A program made the position numbers and the translations under genes. Below are positions 43,489-53,008 of a stretch of DNA of 64,000 nucleotides, piece after piece. Positions within the stretch are counted from its first letter, which is position 1. Each line of letters begins with the position of its first letter. Origin of the DNA: Mesobacillus subterraneus (lineage in GTDB: Bacteria; Bacillota; Bacilli; Bacillales; Cytobacillaceae); NCBI RefSeq assembly GCF_003937825.1, contig NZ_RSFW01000015.1:1-64000 (forward strand), in the 5' to 3' direction. The notes under the pieces are model-generated. The model saw only the letters and a list, made by a program, of their open reading frames with translations, had not been told where the DNA came from and ran no database searches.

Positions 43489-44580
43489 ATGCAGGAAATA
43501 TCCATCCATACTGACTCGAAAACCTATCCTGTACATATAGGAAAAGGAATAATCAAGAATTTGGCTGAAATCCTCGAAAAAAACGCAGTGGAATACACCA
43601 CAGCCTTGGTGATTTCCGATGAAACAGTCGCCAAGCATCACCTTTCCTATTTTCGGGAACAATCGGGAATGTCCAATGACTTGATAGTAAAAGTCGTTCC
43701 TTCAGGGGAAAAAGCTAAAACCTTTGATGTCTATTATGACTGTCTGTCATTTGCACTTGAAAATAAACTCGACAGGAAATCGCTGATAATTTCCTTTGGT
43801 GGCGGCGCTGTTGGTGATTTGGCCGGCTTTGTAGCAGCTACGTATATGAGGGGAATACGTTTCATACAAGTCCCAACTACCATTTTGGCGCATGACAGTG
43901 CGGTTGGGGGAAAGGTCGCAATCAATCATCCTTTAGGGAAAAATATGATTGGGGCTTTCCATCAGCCAGAGGCGGTCGTCTATGACATGGATTTTTTATC
44001 TTCTCTGCCTGAAAAAGAAGTACGGTCCGGATTCGCTGAAGTGGTTAAACATTCCCTGATCAGTGATGTGAAATTTTATGATTGGCTGAGAAATGAAATA
44101 CGTTCATTGCGGCAGATAGAAGATCACTTATTAGTTGAATGCTTAACGAAAGGAATTCAGGTTAAAGGGAAGGTCGTTTCGGAAGATGAGAAGGAAATGG
44201 GCGTACGGGCCTATTTGAATTTCGGTCATACACTGGCCCATGCAATAGAGGCAGAAGCAGGTTATGGAAAAATCACGCATGGCGAGGCAGTAGCCATCGG
44301 AATGCTCTTTGCGCTTCGATTGAGCAGCGAACTGAAGGGCCTGGCGTTTGATATTGAAATGTTCAAGAGCTGGCTGGGAAGTCTGGGCTTCCCGAATTCT
44401 ATTCCAGAAGGCCTTTCAGCAGAACGTCTCCTCACTAGAATGAAGCAGGATAAGAAATCAGTCGGAGGCACAGTACGTTTTGTGCTTTTGTCAGAGGTCG
44501 GGTCACCGGTCCTTGAAGAAGTCGAGGAAGATATCCTGATGAAGAACCTTAAAAAGTTTGAAGAGGAGGGGAGAACATGA
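43489..44580 (+). CDS. aroB: 3-dehydroquinate synthase
   Basis: NAD- and metal-dependent enzyme that forms the first ring of the shikimate pathway; 363 residues. Motifs include SFGGGAVGDLAGFVAATYMRG, PTTILAHDSAVGGKVAINHP, and the zinc ligands E in SGFAEVVKH, H in FGHTLAHAIE and H in ITHGEAVAIG. It starts two bases after the aroC stop and overlaps aroH by four bases, indicating tight coupling. Confidence 0.97.
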   Translation: MQEISIHTDSKTYPVHIGKGIIKNLAEILEKNAVEYTTALVISDETVAKHHLSYFREQSGMSNDLIVKVVPSGEKAKTFDVYYDCLSFALENKLDRKSLIISFGGGAVGDLAGFVAATYMRGIRFIQVPTTILAHDSAVGGKVAINHPLGKNMIGAFHQPEAVVYDMDFLSSLPEKEVRSGFAEVVKHSLISDVKFYDWLRNEIRSLRQIEDHLLVECLTKGIQVKGKVVSEDEKEMGVRAYLNFGHTLAHAIEAEAGYGKITHGEAVAIGMLFALRLSSELKGLAFDIEMFKSWLGSLGFPNSIPEGLSAERLLTRMKQDKKSVGGTVRFVLLSEVGSPVLEEVEEDILMKNLKKFEEEGRT

Positions 44581-44933
44581 TCAGGGGAATAAGAGGAGCA
44601 ATAACAGTTAACGAAAATGATGAAAAAGAAATAATTGAGGCAGCTGAAAGGCTCTTAAGCGAGACAATCAGTGCCAACGAAATTGTTCCGGATGACGTTG
44701 CCTCAATTTTCATTTCCGCAACGGAAGACGTGGATGCAGCCTTTCCAGCCAGGGCGTTAAGGAATATTGAGGGCTGGACGTATGTTCCAGTCATGTGCAT
44801 GCAGGAGCTGGATGTCCCTGGCTCACTTCAAAAATGTATCAGGATCATGATCCATGTGAACACGGAAAAAAAACAAACTGAAATAAAGCATGTGTATCTT
44901 GAAGGTGCAGCTGGATTGAGACCAGATTTATAA
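44577..44933 (+). CDS. aroH: Chorismate mutase, AroH type
   Basis: Monofunctional chorismate mutase of 118 residues that converts chorismate to prephenate. The N-terminus MIRGIRGAITVNENDEKEII includes the active-site arginine of the AroH fold, and VPVMCMQELDV with C and the terminal HVYLEGAAGLRPDL are characteristic. Its start overlaps the aroB stop (ATGA). In B. subtilis trpEDCFBA follows; here the next gene, 106 bases downstream, is hisC. Confidence 0.96.
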   Translation: MIRGIRGAITVNENDEKEIIEAAERLLSETISANEIVPDDVASIFISATEDVDAAFPARALRNIEGWTYVPVMCMQELDVPGSLQKCIRIMIHVNTEKKQTEIKHVYLEGAAGLRPDL

Positions 44934-45039
44934 TTTTATACTTTTTCTGAAGTGTCAAACGGTGTATGATGATTATAGATTCTTTATCACTTTAATTAGA
45001 TAGAGAATTAAAGAGTATGGCAGATGAGGTGGATAAAAG

Positions 45040-46143
45040 ATGAGATGGAAAGAGCAGCTTCTAGAGCTAAAACCGTACCAGCCTGGCAAATCAATTAACG
45101 AAGTAAAGAGGCAGTACGGTCTAGCAGAGATCGTAAAACTGGCTTCCAATGAGAATCCGTTTGGTTCTTCAGATAGAGTAAAAACTGCAATTGCAGATTT
45201 TAATGGCCAATTTTCAATTTATCCTGATGGATATGCTACAGAACTTCGGAGCAAATTGGCGAATCACCTTGGAGTAAAGGAAAATCAGCTTATTCTAGGG
45301 AATGGTTCAGATGAGATCATCCAGATGATTGCCAGAGGGCTGCTTTCCCCTGGTACGAATACAGTAATGGCTGTACCTACATTTCCTCAGTACAAACACA
45401 ATGGAATTATTGAGGGTTGTGATATTAAGGAAATCCCGCTGGTGAATGGCGCACACGACCTTGCGGCGATGGCGGTTGCCATTGATGCAAGTACTTCAAT
45501 TGTCTGGCTTTGTTCTCCAAATAATCCTACAGGAATTCATATAACCGATGAAGAGCTTACAAATTTTATGGCAAAAGTCCCAGAGGATGTACTCGTCGTA
45601 CTGGACGAAGCGTATTTTGAGTATGTGACTGCGGAAGATTACCATGACTCTTTCCAGCTGCTTAATCGGTATAAGAACCTGATCGTTTTGAGGACTTTTT
45701 CCAAAATATATGGACTCGCCAGCTTCAGGGTTGGTTATGGAATTGCCAATGAGGAAACGATTGCAGCATTGGAGCCTGTCAGAGAGCCGTTCAACGTAAA
45801 TTCCCTTGCCCAGGCAGCAGCTATTGCTGCACTGGATGACCAGGAGTTCATAGAGAAATGTAAAATGGCTAACAGTGCAGGGTTACAGCAATTCTATCAA
45901 TTTTGTGATCAGGCGGGGTTGGAATATTACCCATCCCAGGGAAACTTCATACTTATCGATTTTAACGCTGACGGTCAGGATGTGTTCCAATTCCTTCTTG
46001 AACGCGGATATATTGTCCGGTCGGGGAAGGCGCTCGGCTTTCCTAGCTGTGTAAGGATTACGGTTGGGTCCATGGAACAAAATACGGGCGTCATTGAAGC
46101 AATAAAAGAATATTTGCGGGTTCATACCCCCATTTCTAATTAA
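45040..46143 (+). CDS. hisC: Histidinol-phosphate / aromatic aminotransferase
   Basis: PLP-dependent aminotransferase of 367 residues serving histidine synthesis and, in Bacillus, the last step to phenylalanine and tyrosine. The segment [10 protein letters not shown] is typical of HisC; the PLP aspartate is in VLDEAYFEY and the PLP lysine in [25 protein letters not shown] precedes the ATG. The 106-base gap before it holds a possible TATAGA -10 (44974-44979) and scattered TAG/GAG triplets, but no regular TRAP site. It is followed by tyrA after 15 bases. Confidence 0.95.
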   Translation: MRWKEQLLELKPYQPGKSINEVKRQYGLAEIVKLASNENPFGSSDRVKTAIADFNGQFSIYPDGYATELRSKLANHLGVKENQLILGNGSDEIIQMIARGLLSPGTNTVMAVPTFPQYKHNGIIEGCDIKEIPLVNGAHDLAAMAVAIDASTSIVWLCSPNNPTGIHITDEELTNFMAKVPEDVLVVLDEAYFEYVTAEDYHDSFQLLNRYKNLIVLRTFSKIYGLASFRVGYGIANEETIAALEPVREPFNVNSLAQAAAIAALDDQEFIEKCKMANSAGLQQFYQFCDQAGLEYYPSQGNFILIDFNADGQDVFQFLLERGYIVRSGKALGFPSCVRITVGSMEQNTGVIEAIKEYLRVHTPISN

Positions 46144-46158
46144 GGGCGTGTGGTTATT

Positions 46159-47265
46159 TTGAAGGGCCGTGTATTGATCATCGGCCTCGGATTGATAGGA
46201 GGCTCCCTTGCACTTTGCATCAAGGGTGCCCATCCTGAATCCGAGTTGATTGGCTTCGATGTAAATCAGAATCAGGTGGATCTGGCAAAAATGCTTGGCA
46301 TTATAGATGGAGCTGCAGATAGCATAGTGGAAGGCGCTGTGGCAGCTGATTTAATCATTATTGCAACCCCTGTTAAAACTGCTATGGAAATGATGAGTCT
46401 GTTAGCAGAATTGCCTTTAAAAGAAGGTGTACTCATTACCGATACCGGAAGCACGAAAGGATTGATCATGGAGGGAGCCAACTGCCTGACGGAAAAAGGG
46501 GTTCCCTTCATTGGGGGCCATCCAATGGCAGGTTCCCACAAAAGCGGAGTGGCTGCTGCAAAGCATACCCTGTTCGAGAATGCCTTTTACTTGCTTACCC
46601 CCGCTTCTGGAGTAAGTAAAGAAGCCGTACAGCAGCTAACAATCTGGCTCAAGGGAACGAAGGCGAGATTCCTTCATGTAAATGGAGATGAACATGATTT
46701 CCTGACAGGTGTAGTCAGCCACTTTCCTCATATTATTGCAGCTTCCCTTGTCCACCAGGCCGAGAAAGCCAACGAAGGGAATGCGCTAGTATCAAGACTG
46801 GCAGCAGGAGGCTTCAGGGATATTACTAGAATCGCTTCGAGCAATCCCCGGATGTGGCGGGATATCCTTATCCAGAATCGGGATGTCCTTATTTCCCTTG
46901 TGGTTGAATGGCAGAGGGAAATGGACAGGGTGAAAGATCTTCTCAGCGGAGGAGATGAAGATCTTATCTACAATTTCTTCGATTCGGCAAAAAAGTTTCG
47001 GGACGGCCTCCCTGCCCGGGAAAAAGGAGCCATTCCCAGCTTTTATGATCTATTCATCGATGTTCCGGATTATCCAGGGGTGATTTCCGAGATTACAGGA
47101 TATCTTGCTGAAGAAAGAATCAGTATTACGAATATTAGGATCATAGAAACTCGTGAAGATATTTATGGGGTGCTGGTGATTAGTTTTCAAACACCTGAAG
47201 ACCGAGCCAGGGCAAGGCAATTTATCGAAAACCTGACAGACTATGAAACGTCTGTTGCAGAGTAG
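46159..47265 (+). CDS. tyrA: Prephenate dehydrogenase with C-terminal ACT domain
   Basis: NAD-dependent enzyme of 368 residues that oxidises prephenate to 4-hydroxyphenylpyruvate for tyrosine. The Rossmann motif GLGLIGGS is near the N-terminus, and the active-site HPMAGSHKSG follows. The C-terminal ACT domain (about 295-368: DVPDYPGVISEITGYL) suggests feedback inhibition by an aromatic amino acid. The start is probably TTG 46159; GTG 46150, three codons upstream, is possible but crowds the AAGGGCG site. It is flanked by hisC and aroA in the same operon. Confidence 0.93.
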   Translation: MKGRVLIIGLGLIGGSLALCIKGAHPESELIGFDVNQNQVDLAKMLGIIDGAADSIVEGAVAADLIIIATPVKTAMEMMSLLAELPLKEGVLITDTGSTKGLIMEGANCLTEKGVPFIGGHPMAGSHKSGVAAAKHTLFENAFYLLTPASGVSKEAVQQLTIWLKGTKARFLHVNGDEHDFLTGVVSHFPHIIAASLVHQAEKANEGNALVSRLAAGGFRDITRIASSNPRMWRDILIQNRDVLISLVVEWQREMDRVKDLLSGGDEDLIYNFFDSAKKFRDGLPAREKGAIPSFYDLFIDVPDYPGVISEITGYLAEERISITNIRIIETREDIYGVLVISFQTPEDRARARQFIENLTDYETSVAE

Positions 47266-47282
47266 ACTGAAGGAGAAAAAGG

Positions 47283-48569
47283 ATGTCAGCAAAAAAACTT
47301 ACGACCAAGACCACCTCTTTGAAAGGTGAAATACAAGTGCCTGGAGACAAATCGATTTCCCACAGGGCCGTCATGTTTGGTTCAATTGCGGATGGTGTCA
47401 CAAAGGTTCAAAATTTCCTTCCGGGAGAAGATTGCCTTAGTACAATTTCCTGCTTCCGCAAACTCGGGGTTGAGATCCTCCAGGATGGCAGCCATGTGAC
47501 TGTCATTGGTAAAGGAACGGAAGGGTTGAAAGGAACAGAGCAAATCCTGGATGTGGGGAATTCCGGAACAACCATCCGGCTGTTGATGGGGATTTTAGCG
47601 GGACTTCCGTTTGAATCACGCCTTGAAGGTGACGCTTCAATTGCCAAGAGGCCAATGACAAGAGTAACCGCTCCGTTAACCGAAATGGGAGCGGATATTT
47701 CCGGGAAGAATGGCGGGGAGTATACTCCTCTGATCGTAAAAGGAAACAAGCTGAAGGGAATTACATATGAACTGCCTGTAGCGAGCGCGCAGGTGAAATC
47801 AGCAGTCCTGCTTGCGGGTCTGCAGGCTGATGGGATAACGTCCGTAATTGAGCCTGTCAAAACAAGAGATCATACCGAACGAATGATCAGGCAATTTGGC
47901 GGGGAAGTTGACCGTAATGGAGATATCATTTCAGTAAAAGGCGGCCAGAAGCTGATGGCCGCAAGTATCACGGTGCCAGGAGATATTTCTTCGGCGGCCT
48001 TTTTCCTCGCTGCAGGAGCAGTGGTTCCCGGAAGTGATATCCTCCTCAAGAATGTCGGGTTGAATCCGACCAGGACAGGAATCATCGATGTCCTCACTTC
48101 TATGGGGGCAGATATCACAATTGCACAATATGGCGATCGAGCTTCAGAACCAGCTGGAGATATCACAATTAAGTACTCAGAACTGAGAGGAACAACGATC
48201 GAAGGGGAAATGATACCGCGCCTGATTGATGAGATTCCGGTCATTGCGATGCTGGCAACCCAGGCAGAAGGCAGAACAGTCATTAAAGATGCTGCTGAGT
48301 TGAAGGTGAAAGAGACAAACCGTATTGATACAGTCGTCAATGAATTAAATAAACTTGGTGCCAAAATCGAAGCAACGGAGGATGGCATGATCATAGAAGG
48401 GAAAGTGAACCTCCATGGAGGAACAGTATCGGCTCACGGCGATCACCGTATCGGCATGATGCTGTCAATAGCCGCCCTTCTTTGTGAATCCGACGTAACC
48501 TTGGAAGAAAGTGAATCTGTTGCGGTTTCTTATCCAGGATTCTTTGATGTCTTGTATTCATTAGCTTAA
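47283..48569 (+). CDS. aroA: 3-phosphoshikimate 1-carboxyvinyltransferase (EPSP synthase)
   Basis: Adds enolpyruvate from PEP to shikimate-3-phosphate; 428 residues, the gene called aroE in B. subtilis. Motifs include [12 protein letters not shown], the [15 protein letters not shown] loop, [11 protein letters not shown], and the late [10 protein letters not shown] and [10 protein letters not shown] segments with the catalytic D and E residues. The ATG follows GAAGGAG. Last gene of the aro block, with a terminator 15 bases later. Confidence 0.96.
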   Translation: MSAKKLTTKTTSLKGEIQVPGDKSISHRAVMFGSIADGVTKVQNFLPGEDCLSTISCFRKLGVEILQDGSHVTVIGKGTEGLKGTEQILDVGNSGTTIRLLMGILAGLPFESRLEGDASIAKRPMTRVTAPLTEMGADISGKNGGEYTPLIVKGNKLKGITYELPVASAQVKSAVLLAGLQADGITSVIEPVKTRDHTERMIRQFGGEVDRNGDIISVKGGQKLMAASITVPGDISSAAFFLAAGAVVPGSDILLKNVGLNPTRTGIIDVLTSMGADITIAQYGDRASEPAGDITIKYSELRGTTIEGEMIPRLIDEIPVIAMLATQAEGRTVIKDAAELKVKETNRIDTVVNELNKLGAKIEATEDGMIIEGKVNLHGGTVSAHGDHRIGMMLSIAALLCESDVTLEESESVAVSYPGFFDVLYSLA

Positions 48570-48583
48570 AGCTAAACCTCTAA

Positions 48584-48621
48584 AAGGCCAATCCTGGAAC
48601 AAGGATGGCCTTATGTTTTTT
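48584..48621 (+). terminator. Intrinsic terminator of the aro block
   Basis: AAGGCC and ATCCT pair with AGGAT and GGCCTT with one bulged A, followed by ATGTTTTTTG. Confidence 0.85.
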
Positions 48622-48772
48622 GTTAAAGGTCATTTTGATTCTGAAGCACATGCAGGAAATATGCAATTCATTAATGCTTAAAAACTGTCACTGAAAAAAG
48701 TAGTTACGCCTTCCCGTTATAATCCATGAAATCCAGCATAGTTTGTCATAAGACCAATTAAGGAGTGGTTTT

Positions 48773-49678
48773 ATGGCTTACATTATAGACAATGTCCACC
48801 TCATGAAGGGACAAGCATTAACAGAAACCAGCATGCTTGTTGAAGGTCAACGGATTTTAGCATCCAAATCTGGGTTCAACAGATATAATTATCTGCGCAT
48901 GGATGCAGATGAGTATATTATGACCCCGACTCATGTCCTCTTTGATCCCAATCTTCCATTTACAGGTTCATTCAAGGAAAGGAAAGAATACTACTTAAGG
49001 AACTTCATCATGAAGGGGAGTACGGTTGTTTTAACGACTGTGACCGTCCGTTTTGAAAGGGAGCTCGAAGAAAAACTCAAGGAGGCTAAAAGCGATTTAA
49101 TCGATAGCCCGATTGATTTCGTTCTTGCTGTAAGCATTCCGCCAAGGATCCTGACTCCTGGATTTATCCGGAAGTGTAAACGTGCACGGGTACCGGCAAT
49201 CTTTTTGGAAATCCAGGATATAAGTGAATTGGGCAAAATGCCATGGGGCTGGATCAGGGAAGCATTGTTTCCTTACAATTGTCCACTCATACCAATTTTT
49301 CCTGAAAGCAGCGGCAAAAAAGACCGCATGTACCAAATCAACGTATGGAGCGAATTGATGAAAAAAGAGAAGGTACCATCTGCTCCAGAGGATCTAGATG
49401 AGGCAGTCCCAATTTCCAAGTCTATCTTAAAAAAGACAGGGATTTTTCCACTTAAATCCAACCTGCAGAGCGGTGGCGAACTAAGCTATAACCTCTACAA
49501 AAAAAATGCAGAGACGACACACAGGGATGAACGAGGTCTGTTTTACCAATCAAAGCATCTTGTTGTGACAGTGGACAAGGGGAAGGTCCTCCGGGCAGGC
49601 TCAGAGGTTTATTATCGTCCCGGGAAGGGAGAGAATGTTATAATCAAGACACCAGGTTTTTTTACCGAAAATTATTGA
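48773..49678 (+). CDS. Uncharacterised protein with weak amidohydrolase resemblance
   Basis: Protein of 301 residues that I do not firmly recognise. The first 65 residues (DNVHLMKGQALTETSMLVEG, then MDADEYIMTPTHVLFDPNLP) look like the opening of an amidohydrolase or dihydroorotase, where a GxVxPGxIDxHxH motif is expected. Here the HxH metal pair is missing, so an active metal site is unlikely. The centre contains SIPPRILTPGF and IFLEIQDISEL strands typical of a TIM-barrel-like fold. It has a clear AAGGAGTGG site and a preceding terminator, so it is an independent gene upstream of ypiA. Confidence 0.55.
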   Translation: MAYIIDNVHLMKGQALTETSMLVEGQRILASKSGFNRYNYLRMDADEYIMTPTHVLFDPNLPFTGSFKERKEYYLRNFIMKGSTVVLTTVTVRFERELEEKLKEAKSDLIDSPIDFVLAVSIPPRILTPGFIRKCKRARVPAIFLEIQDISELGKMPWGWIREALFPYNCPLIPIFPESSGKKDRMYQINVWSELMKKEKVPSAPEDLDEAVPISKSILKKTGIFPLKSNLQSGGELSYNLYKKNAETTHRDERGLFYQSKHLVVTVDKGKVLRAGSEVYYRPGKGENVIIKTPGFFTENY

Positions 49679-49759
49679 AGCGCTTTTCCCATGCTGCGTT
49701 TAGTTCTTGAATGCAGCGAAGAGAAAGGAAAGCTTAAATTCAAGGATAGGATGATCGTA

Positions 49760-51025
49760 ATGGTTGGAGTAGAGGAAATAATACAATTTATTGAGGATGG
49801 ACAACTTGAAAAGGCAATGTCCGCCTATCAGGGAATAATGGATAAAGGCAGCGATGAGGAAAAGTTTACGCTTGCAGAGGAACTCTTTCGGTTCGGTTTC
49901 ATGGAAGAAACTGAAGCTCTGTTGGAAAATCTGTTGCGTCGATATCCTGAGGAAGGCGAGCTGCACGTGATGCTGGCCGAAACAAGAATTGAGCTGGGCA
50001 GGGAAGAAGAAGCGATGCTTACTCTCGAAAATGTGGACAAGGCGGACCCTTCGTTTCCTCAGGCATTGCTGCTGCTGGCAGACCTCTATCAAATGGAAGG
50101 CCTGTTTGAGGTGAGTGAAAACAAATTGCTTGAGGCAAAAAGGCTGCTTCCAGATGAAACAGTCATTGATTTTGCCCTTGGGGAATTATATGCACATCAA
50201 GGAAAACTTGCAGAAGCAATCGAATTCTATACAGCCGTCCTGAAACATCATGAAGAAATTGGCGGAGTGAACATCAACCAGAGGATGGCAGAAACGTTAA
50301 GTGCTGGAGGATCATTTGAAGAAGCATTGGAATTCTATGAAAAAGCCATTGAACAGAAGCTGGAAATAAATACATTATTCGGTTTTGCTTTTACTGCCCT
50401 GCAGGCAGGCTATAATAAAACAGCTATCGAAAAGTTCGAAGAATTAAAGGCTTTGGACCCTGAATACCATTCACTTTATCTTTACCTGGCAAAGGCATAT
50501 GAGCGTGAAGAAATGGTTGAAGAAGCTTTTGAAGCATTTAAGCTTGGAATAGAGCAGGATGAATTCAACAAGGATTTGTTTTATTATGGCGGGAAATTGG
50601 CTCTCAAACTCCCGGATGAGGCAGCGGCCGAACAGTTGTTGCGGGAATCAATTGCCGTCGACCCGGGTTTCACTGAAGGAGTACTCGTCCTGAACAAATT
50701 GCTGATTAAACAGGAACGTTATGAAGATGTGCTGGACCTGATCAGGGAAGCCGATATAAATGAGGAGGAAGAAGAACCTCAGCTGCTTTGGGATGAAGCA
50801 GTTGCATACCAGCAGATTGAACATTTTTCACAGGCATTAAACAAATACCAACTGGCATATACTTTCTTTAAAGACAACCAAGAATTTTTGACGGATTATG
50901 GATATTTTTTAATTGAAGAAGGAAAAATGGCCGAGGCTGCCGAAATTTTTAGTAAGTTAGTTGAAAAAGAACCTGGCAATGAAGAATTCCGTGAATTATT
51001 GGAGCGTATGACGGAGAATCGGTGA
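49760..51025 (+). CDS. ypiA: Tetratricopeptide repeat protein YpiA
   Basis: Acidic, helical protein of 421 residues built of about ten TPR-like repeats (for example LLADLYQMEGLFEVSENKLL, LGELYAHQGKLAEAIEFY, LAKAYEREEMVEEAFEAF). Length and position match B. subtilis YpiA (about 423). ATG 49760 follows AAGGATAGG at suitable spacing; the frame extends to an ATG at 49691 whose residues look like translated leader. TPR proteins are scaffolds; YpiA is adjacent to ypiB in many Firmicutes, so a shared role in controlling peptidoglycan synthesis is plausible but inferred. Confidence 0.88.
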   Translation: MVGVEEIIQFIEDGQLEKAMSAYQGIMDKGSDEEKFTLAEELFRFGFMEETEALLENLLRRYPEEGELHVMLAETRIELGREEEAMLTLENVDKADPSFPQALLLLADLYQMEGLFEVSENKLLEAKRLLPDETVIDFALGELYAHQGKLAEAIEFYTAVLKHHEEIGGVNINQRMAETLSAGGSFEEALEFYEKAIEQKLEINTLFGFAFTALQAGYNKTAIEKFEELKALDPEYHSLYLYLAKAYEREEMVEEAFEAFKLGIEQDEFNKDLFYYGGKLALKLPDEAAAEQLLRESIAVDPGFTEGVLVLNKLLIKQERYEDVLDLIREADINEEEEEPQLLWDEAVAYQQIEHFSQALNKYQLAYTFFKDNQEFLTDYGYFLIEEGKMAEAAEIFSKLVEKEPGNEEFRELLERMTENR

Positions 51026-51062
51026 TCAAAAAAATTGAGTTATGCAGAGGAGGGATTCAAAA

Positions 51063-51617
51063 ATGACAACCCCTGTATCTGTCAACGAGAAAAAGGAGTT
51101 TATCCGCTGGTTTTTGAACCACTATCAGCTGAAAAGGCGGGAATGTGTTTGGATCCTAAACTATTTGATGAGCCATGACCAGCTGATGGAAAAAGTACAC
51201 TTTGTAGACAATGCACAATACTGCCCAAGGGGGTTGGTGATGTCTACCCACTGTGTTGATGAAGTGCCTTTCCGTTTCTTTAAAGAAAATGTCATGACAA
51301 CGGATGCTGAAAAGTCCTTTCATGACATTCGCCTGAACAGGGAAGAGGAAATTTATATCCAATTGAATTTCCACGCTTCAAATAAGGCCCATCAGTTTGC
51401 GGCCGTACTAGAAGAAAATCCTTACATGCCAGGGCAGCTCCAAATCAGCGAGAGTGACAAAATGGTAGCAGAACGATTCCTCGAAGAGAGCATCCAGAAG
51501 TTCCAAAAAGACAAACTACTCACCTTGATCGACGAGGCGCTGGACAGCCAGGACCAGGAAGCATTTGAATACCTTACAGAACAATTAAAAAGAATAAGTG
51601 CAGTAAATACATTATAG
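51063..51617 (+). CDS. ypiB: YpiB/ReoY family protein (UPF0302)
   Basis: Protein of 184 residues matching YpiB of B. subtilis (179), known in Listeria and Bacillus as ReoY. From the literature, ReoY acts with ReoM to deliver MurA, the first enzyme of peptidoglycan synthesis, to ClpCP. The conserved N-terminal region [20 protein letters not shown] and the aromatic [17 protein letters not shown] are present; the C-terminal half is helical and acidic. GAGGAGGG precedes ATG 51063; the longer frame from 51042 runs through that site. Terminator at the stop codon. Confidence 0.88.
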   Translation: MTTPVSVNEKKEFIRWFLNHYQLKRRECVWILNYLMSHDQLMEKVHFVDNAQYCPRGLVMSTHCVDEVPFRFFKENVMTTDAEKSFHDIRLNREEEIYIQLNFHASNKAHQFAAVLEENPYMPGQLQISESDKMVAERFLEESIQKFQKDKLLTLIDEALDSQDQEAFEYLTEQLKRISAVNTL

Positions 51618-51645
51618 CTTGCTCTTGACAGCAGGCTTTTTATTT
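51616..51645 (+). terminator. Intrinsic terminator of ypiA-ypiB
   Basis: AGCTTGCT pairs with AGCAGGCT (one G-U pair) across six bases, followed by TTTTTATTTTG. Confidence 0.75.
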
Positions 51646-51886
51646 TGTTTGCAATTCGGCGTTTTCTCCTGTGCAAAAACAAATAAGAACATAGATTTCT
51701 AAAATACATACAATATCTTTTTGGACCCTAAAGAATATAAATTTTTCTCTCAAACTTTTGCCTCTGATTTCACCTCAATGATATGATAGAAATTGGATTA
51801 AATAGGAGGATGTTATAGAGAATGTCTGTTTGCAAGCTCTTCTTGTTAAGCGATTCGGAACATCCCAGATAGATGGAGTTGGTAAA

Positions 51887-52342
51887 ATGAAATGGATGGC
51901 TGCAGATGTGGAGATGTACCAAAAGGCAGCTGAATATGTGGATACCGCTGTCATCCCGCTCATGCCGGTATCTTTTGGCGATGACATGAAACAGCATGCC
52001 ACAATGGCGGAGTTTGCTGGGATCCTGACAACACAGCTTGAAAAACAATTCAGAGGACGGATATTCCTTATGCCGGGATTCGTGTACTTCAAGGGGCATG
52101 AAGGAAGCTTGGAAGGACTTCGGAATTGGGAAAATACTTTATTGGACAAGCAGTTCAAACATGTGTTTTACGTTACCTCTGACATTAGCTGGAGGCAGCA
52201 TGAAAAGGGGCTTGGAGGCAGCCTGCTCTGGCTTCCGTCGCTGTCGCTGGACAACTTGCCGGACCAGCAGAAGGTTTCTCTGGTAGATGACCAGGTGAAG
52301 CAGCTTTTATCACTATTCACCGAGAAATGGCAGGAGGGATAA
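51887..52342 (+). CDS. ypiF: YpiF family protein (DUF2487)
   Basis: Protein of 151 residues, close to B. subtilis YpiF (148), whose gene precedes qcrA there as well. It is soluble with no cysteine cluster or signal peptide; the segment AADVEMYQKAAEYVDTAVIP is a conserved part of the family. ATG 51887 follows GGAG at eight bases, while the longer frame from 51830 gives non-conserved residues. It is separated from qcrA by 156 bases that contain a promoter. Function unknown. Confidence 0.8.
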   Translation: MKWMAADVEMYQKAAEYVDTAVIPLMPVSFGDDMKQHATMAEFAGILTTQLEKQFRGRIFLMPGFVYFKGHEGSLEGLRNWENTLLDKQFKHVFYVTSDISWRQHEKGLGGSLLWLPSLSLDNLPDQQKVSLVDDQVKQLLSLFTEKWQEG

Positions 52343-52393
52343 ATAAGCTGTTATTTATATCACTGCGAAAAATGTTTTCAACATAGTATTATA

Positions 52394-52422
52394 TTGATTT
52401 TGTAATCAGATTGATATATCAT
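52394..52422 (+). promoter_or_regulatory. Candidate SigA promoter of qcrABC
   Basis: TTGATT at 52394-52399 and TATCAT at 52417-52422 are separated by 17 bases, about 75 bases before qcrA. Confidence 0.45.
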
Positions 52423-52498
52423 GGTTATGTCCTAGTTTTAAATTGTGTTTAAATTATGTCCGTTGGGGACTTAACTTGGCAATAGAGGGGGGAATAGC

Positions 52499-53005
52499 GT
52501 GAGTAAGCATCGTGTTTCAAGACGTCAATTCTTAAACTATACTCTAACAGGTGTAGGCGGTTTCATGGCTGCAGGTATGCTGATGCCAATGGTTCGATTT
52601 GCCGTTGATCCTATGCTTAAGGCAGAGGATGCTGGTGATTTTATCGCGACTCCATTGAAAGTTGCAGATATCACGGCTGAGCCGCAAAAAGTAAACTTTT
52701 CATTCACTCAAAAAGATGCATGGTATGAATCCGAAGAAACAGGAACAGCTTGGGTATTCAAGAATGAGGCAGGGGAGATTGTCGCACTTTCTCCTGTGTG
52801 TAAGCACCTTGGATGTGTTGTAGACTGGAATACGGATAAGAAAAATCCGAATATGTTCTTCTGTCCTTGCCACTACGGCCTTTATGAAAAGGACGGAACA
52901 AACGTGCCAGGCACACCGCCATTGGCACCATTGGATGTATATCCAACAAGAGAAAAAGACGGGTTCCTATATGTAGGAAAAGCCGAACCACGGAAGGGGG
53001 CGTAA
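52499..53005 (+). CDS. qcrA: Menaquinol-cytochrome c reductase, Rieske iron-sulfur subunit
   Basis: Rieske protein of 168 residues in the cytochrome bc complex, which passes electrons from menaquinol to cytochrome c. The twin-arginine pattern SRRQFLNY at the N-terminus suggests Tat export of the folded protein with the segment retained as an anchor. The [2Fe-2S] ligands are CKHLGC and CPCHYG, with two histidines and two cysteines plus the disulfide pair. The start is GTG with GAGGGGGG upstream. First gene of qcrABC. Confidence 0.95.
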   Translation: MSKHRVSRRQFLNYTLTGVGGFMAAGMLMPMVRFAVDPMLKAEDAGDFIATPLKVADITAEPQKVNFSFTQKDAWYESEETGTAWVFKNEAGEIVALSPVCKHLGCVVDWNTDKKNPNMFFCPCHYGLYEKDGTNVPGTPPLAPLDVYPTREKDGFLYVGKAEPRKGA

Positions 53006-53008
53006 TCC

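Noticed and set aside
44991-45030. Scattered TAG and GAG triplets before hisC as a TRAP binding site
   Set aside because: Only about five triplets with irregular spacing (1 to 12 bases); TRAP sites have about 9-11 triplets spaced by 2-3 bases.
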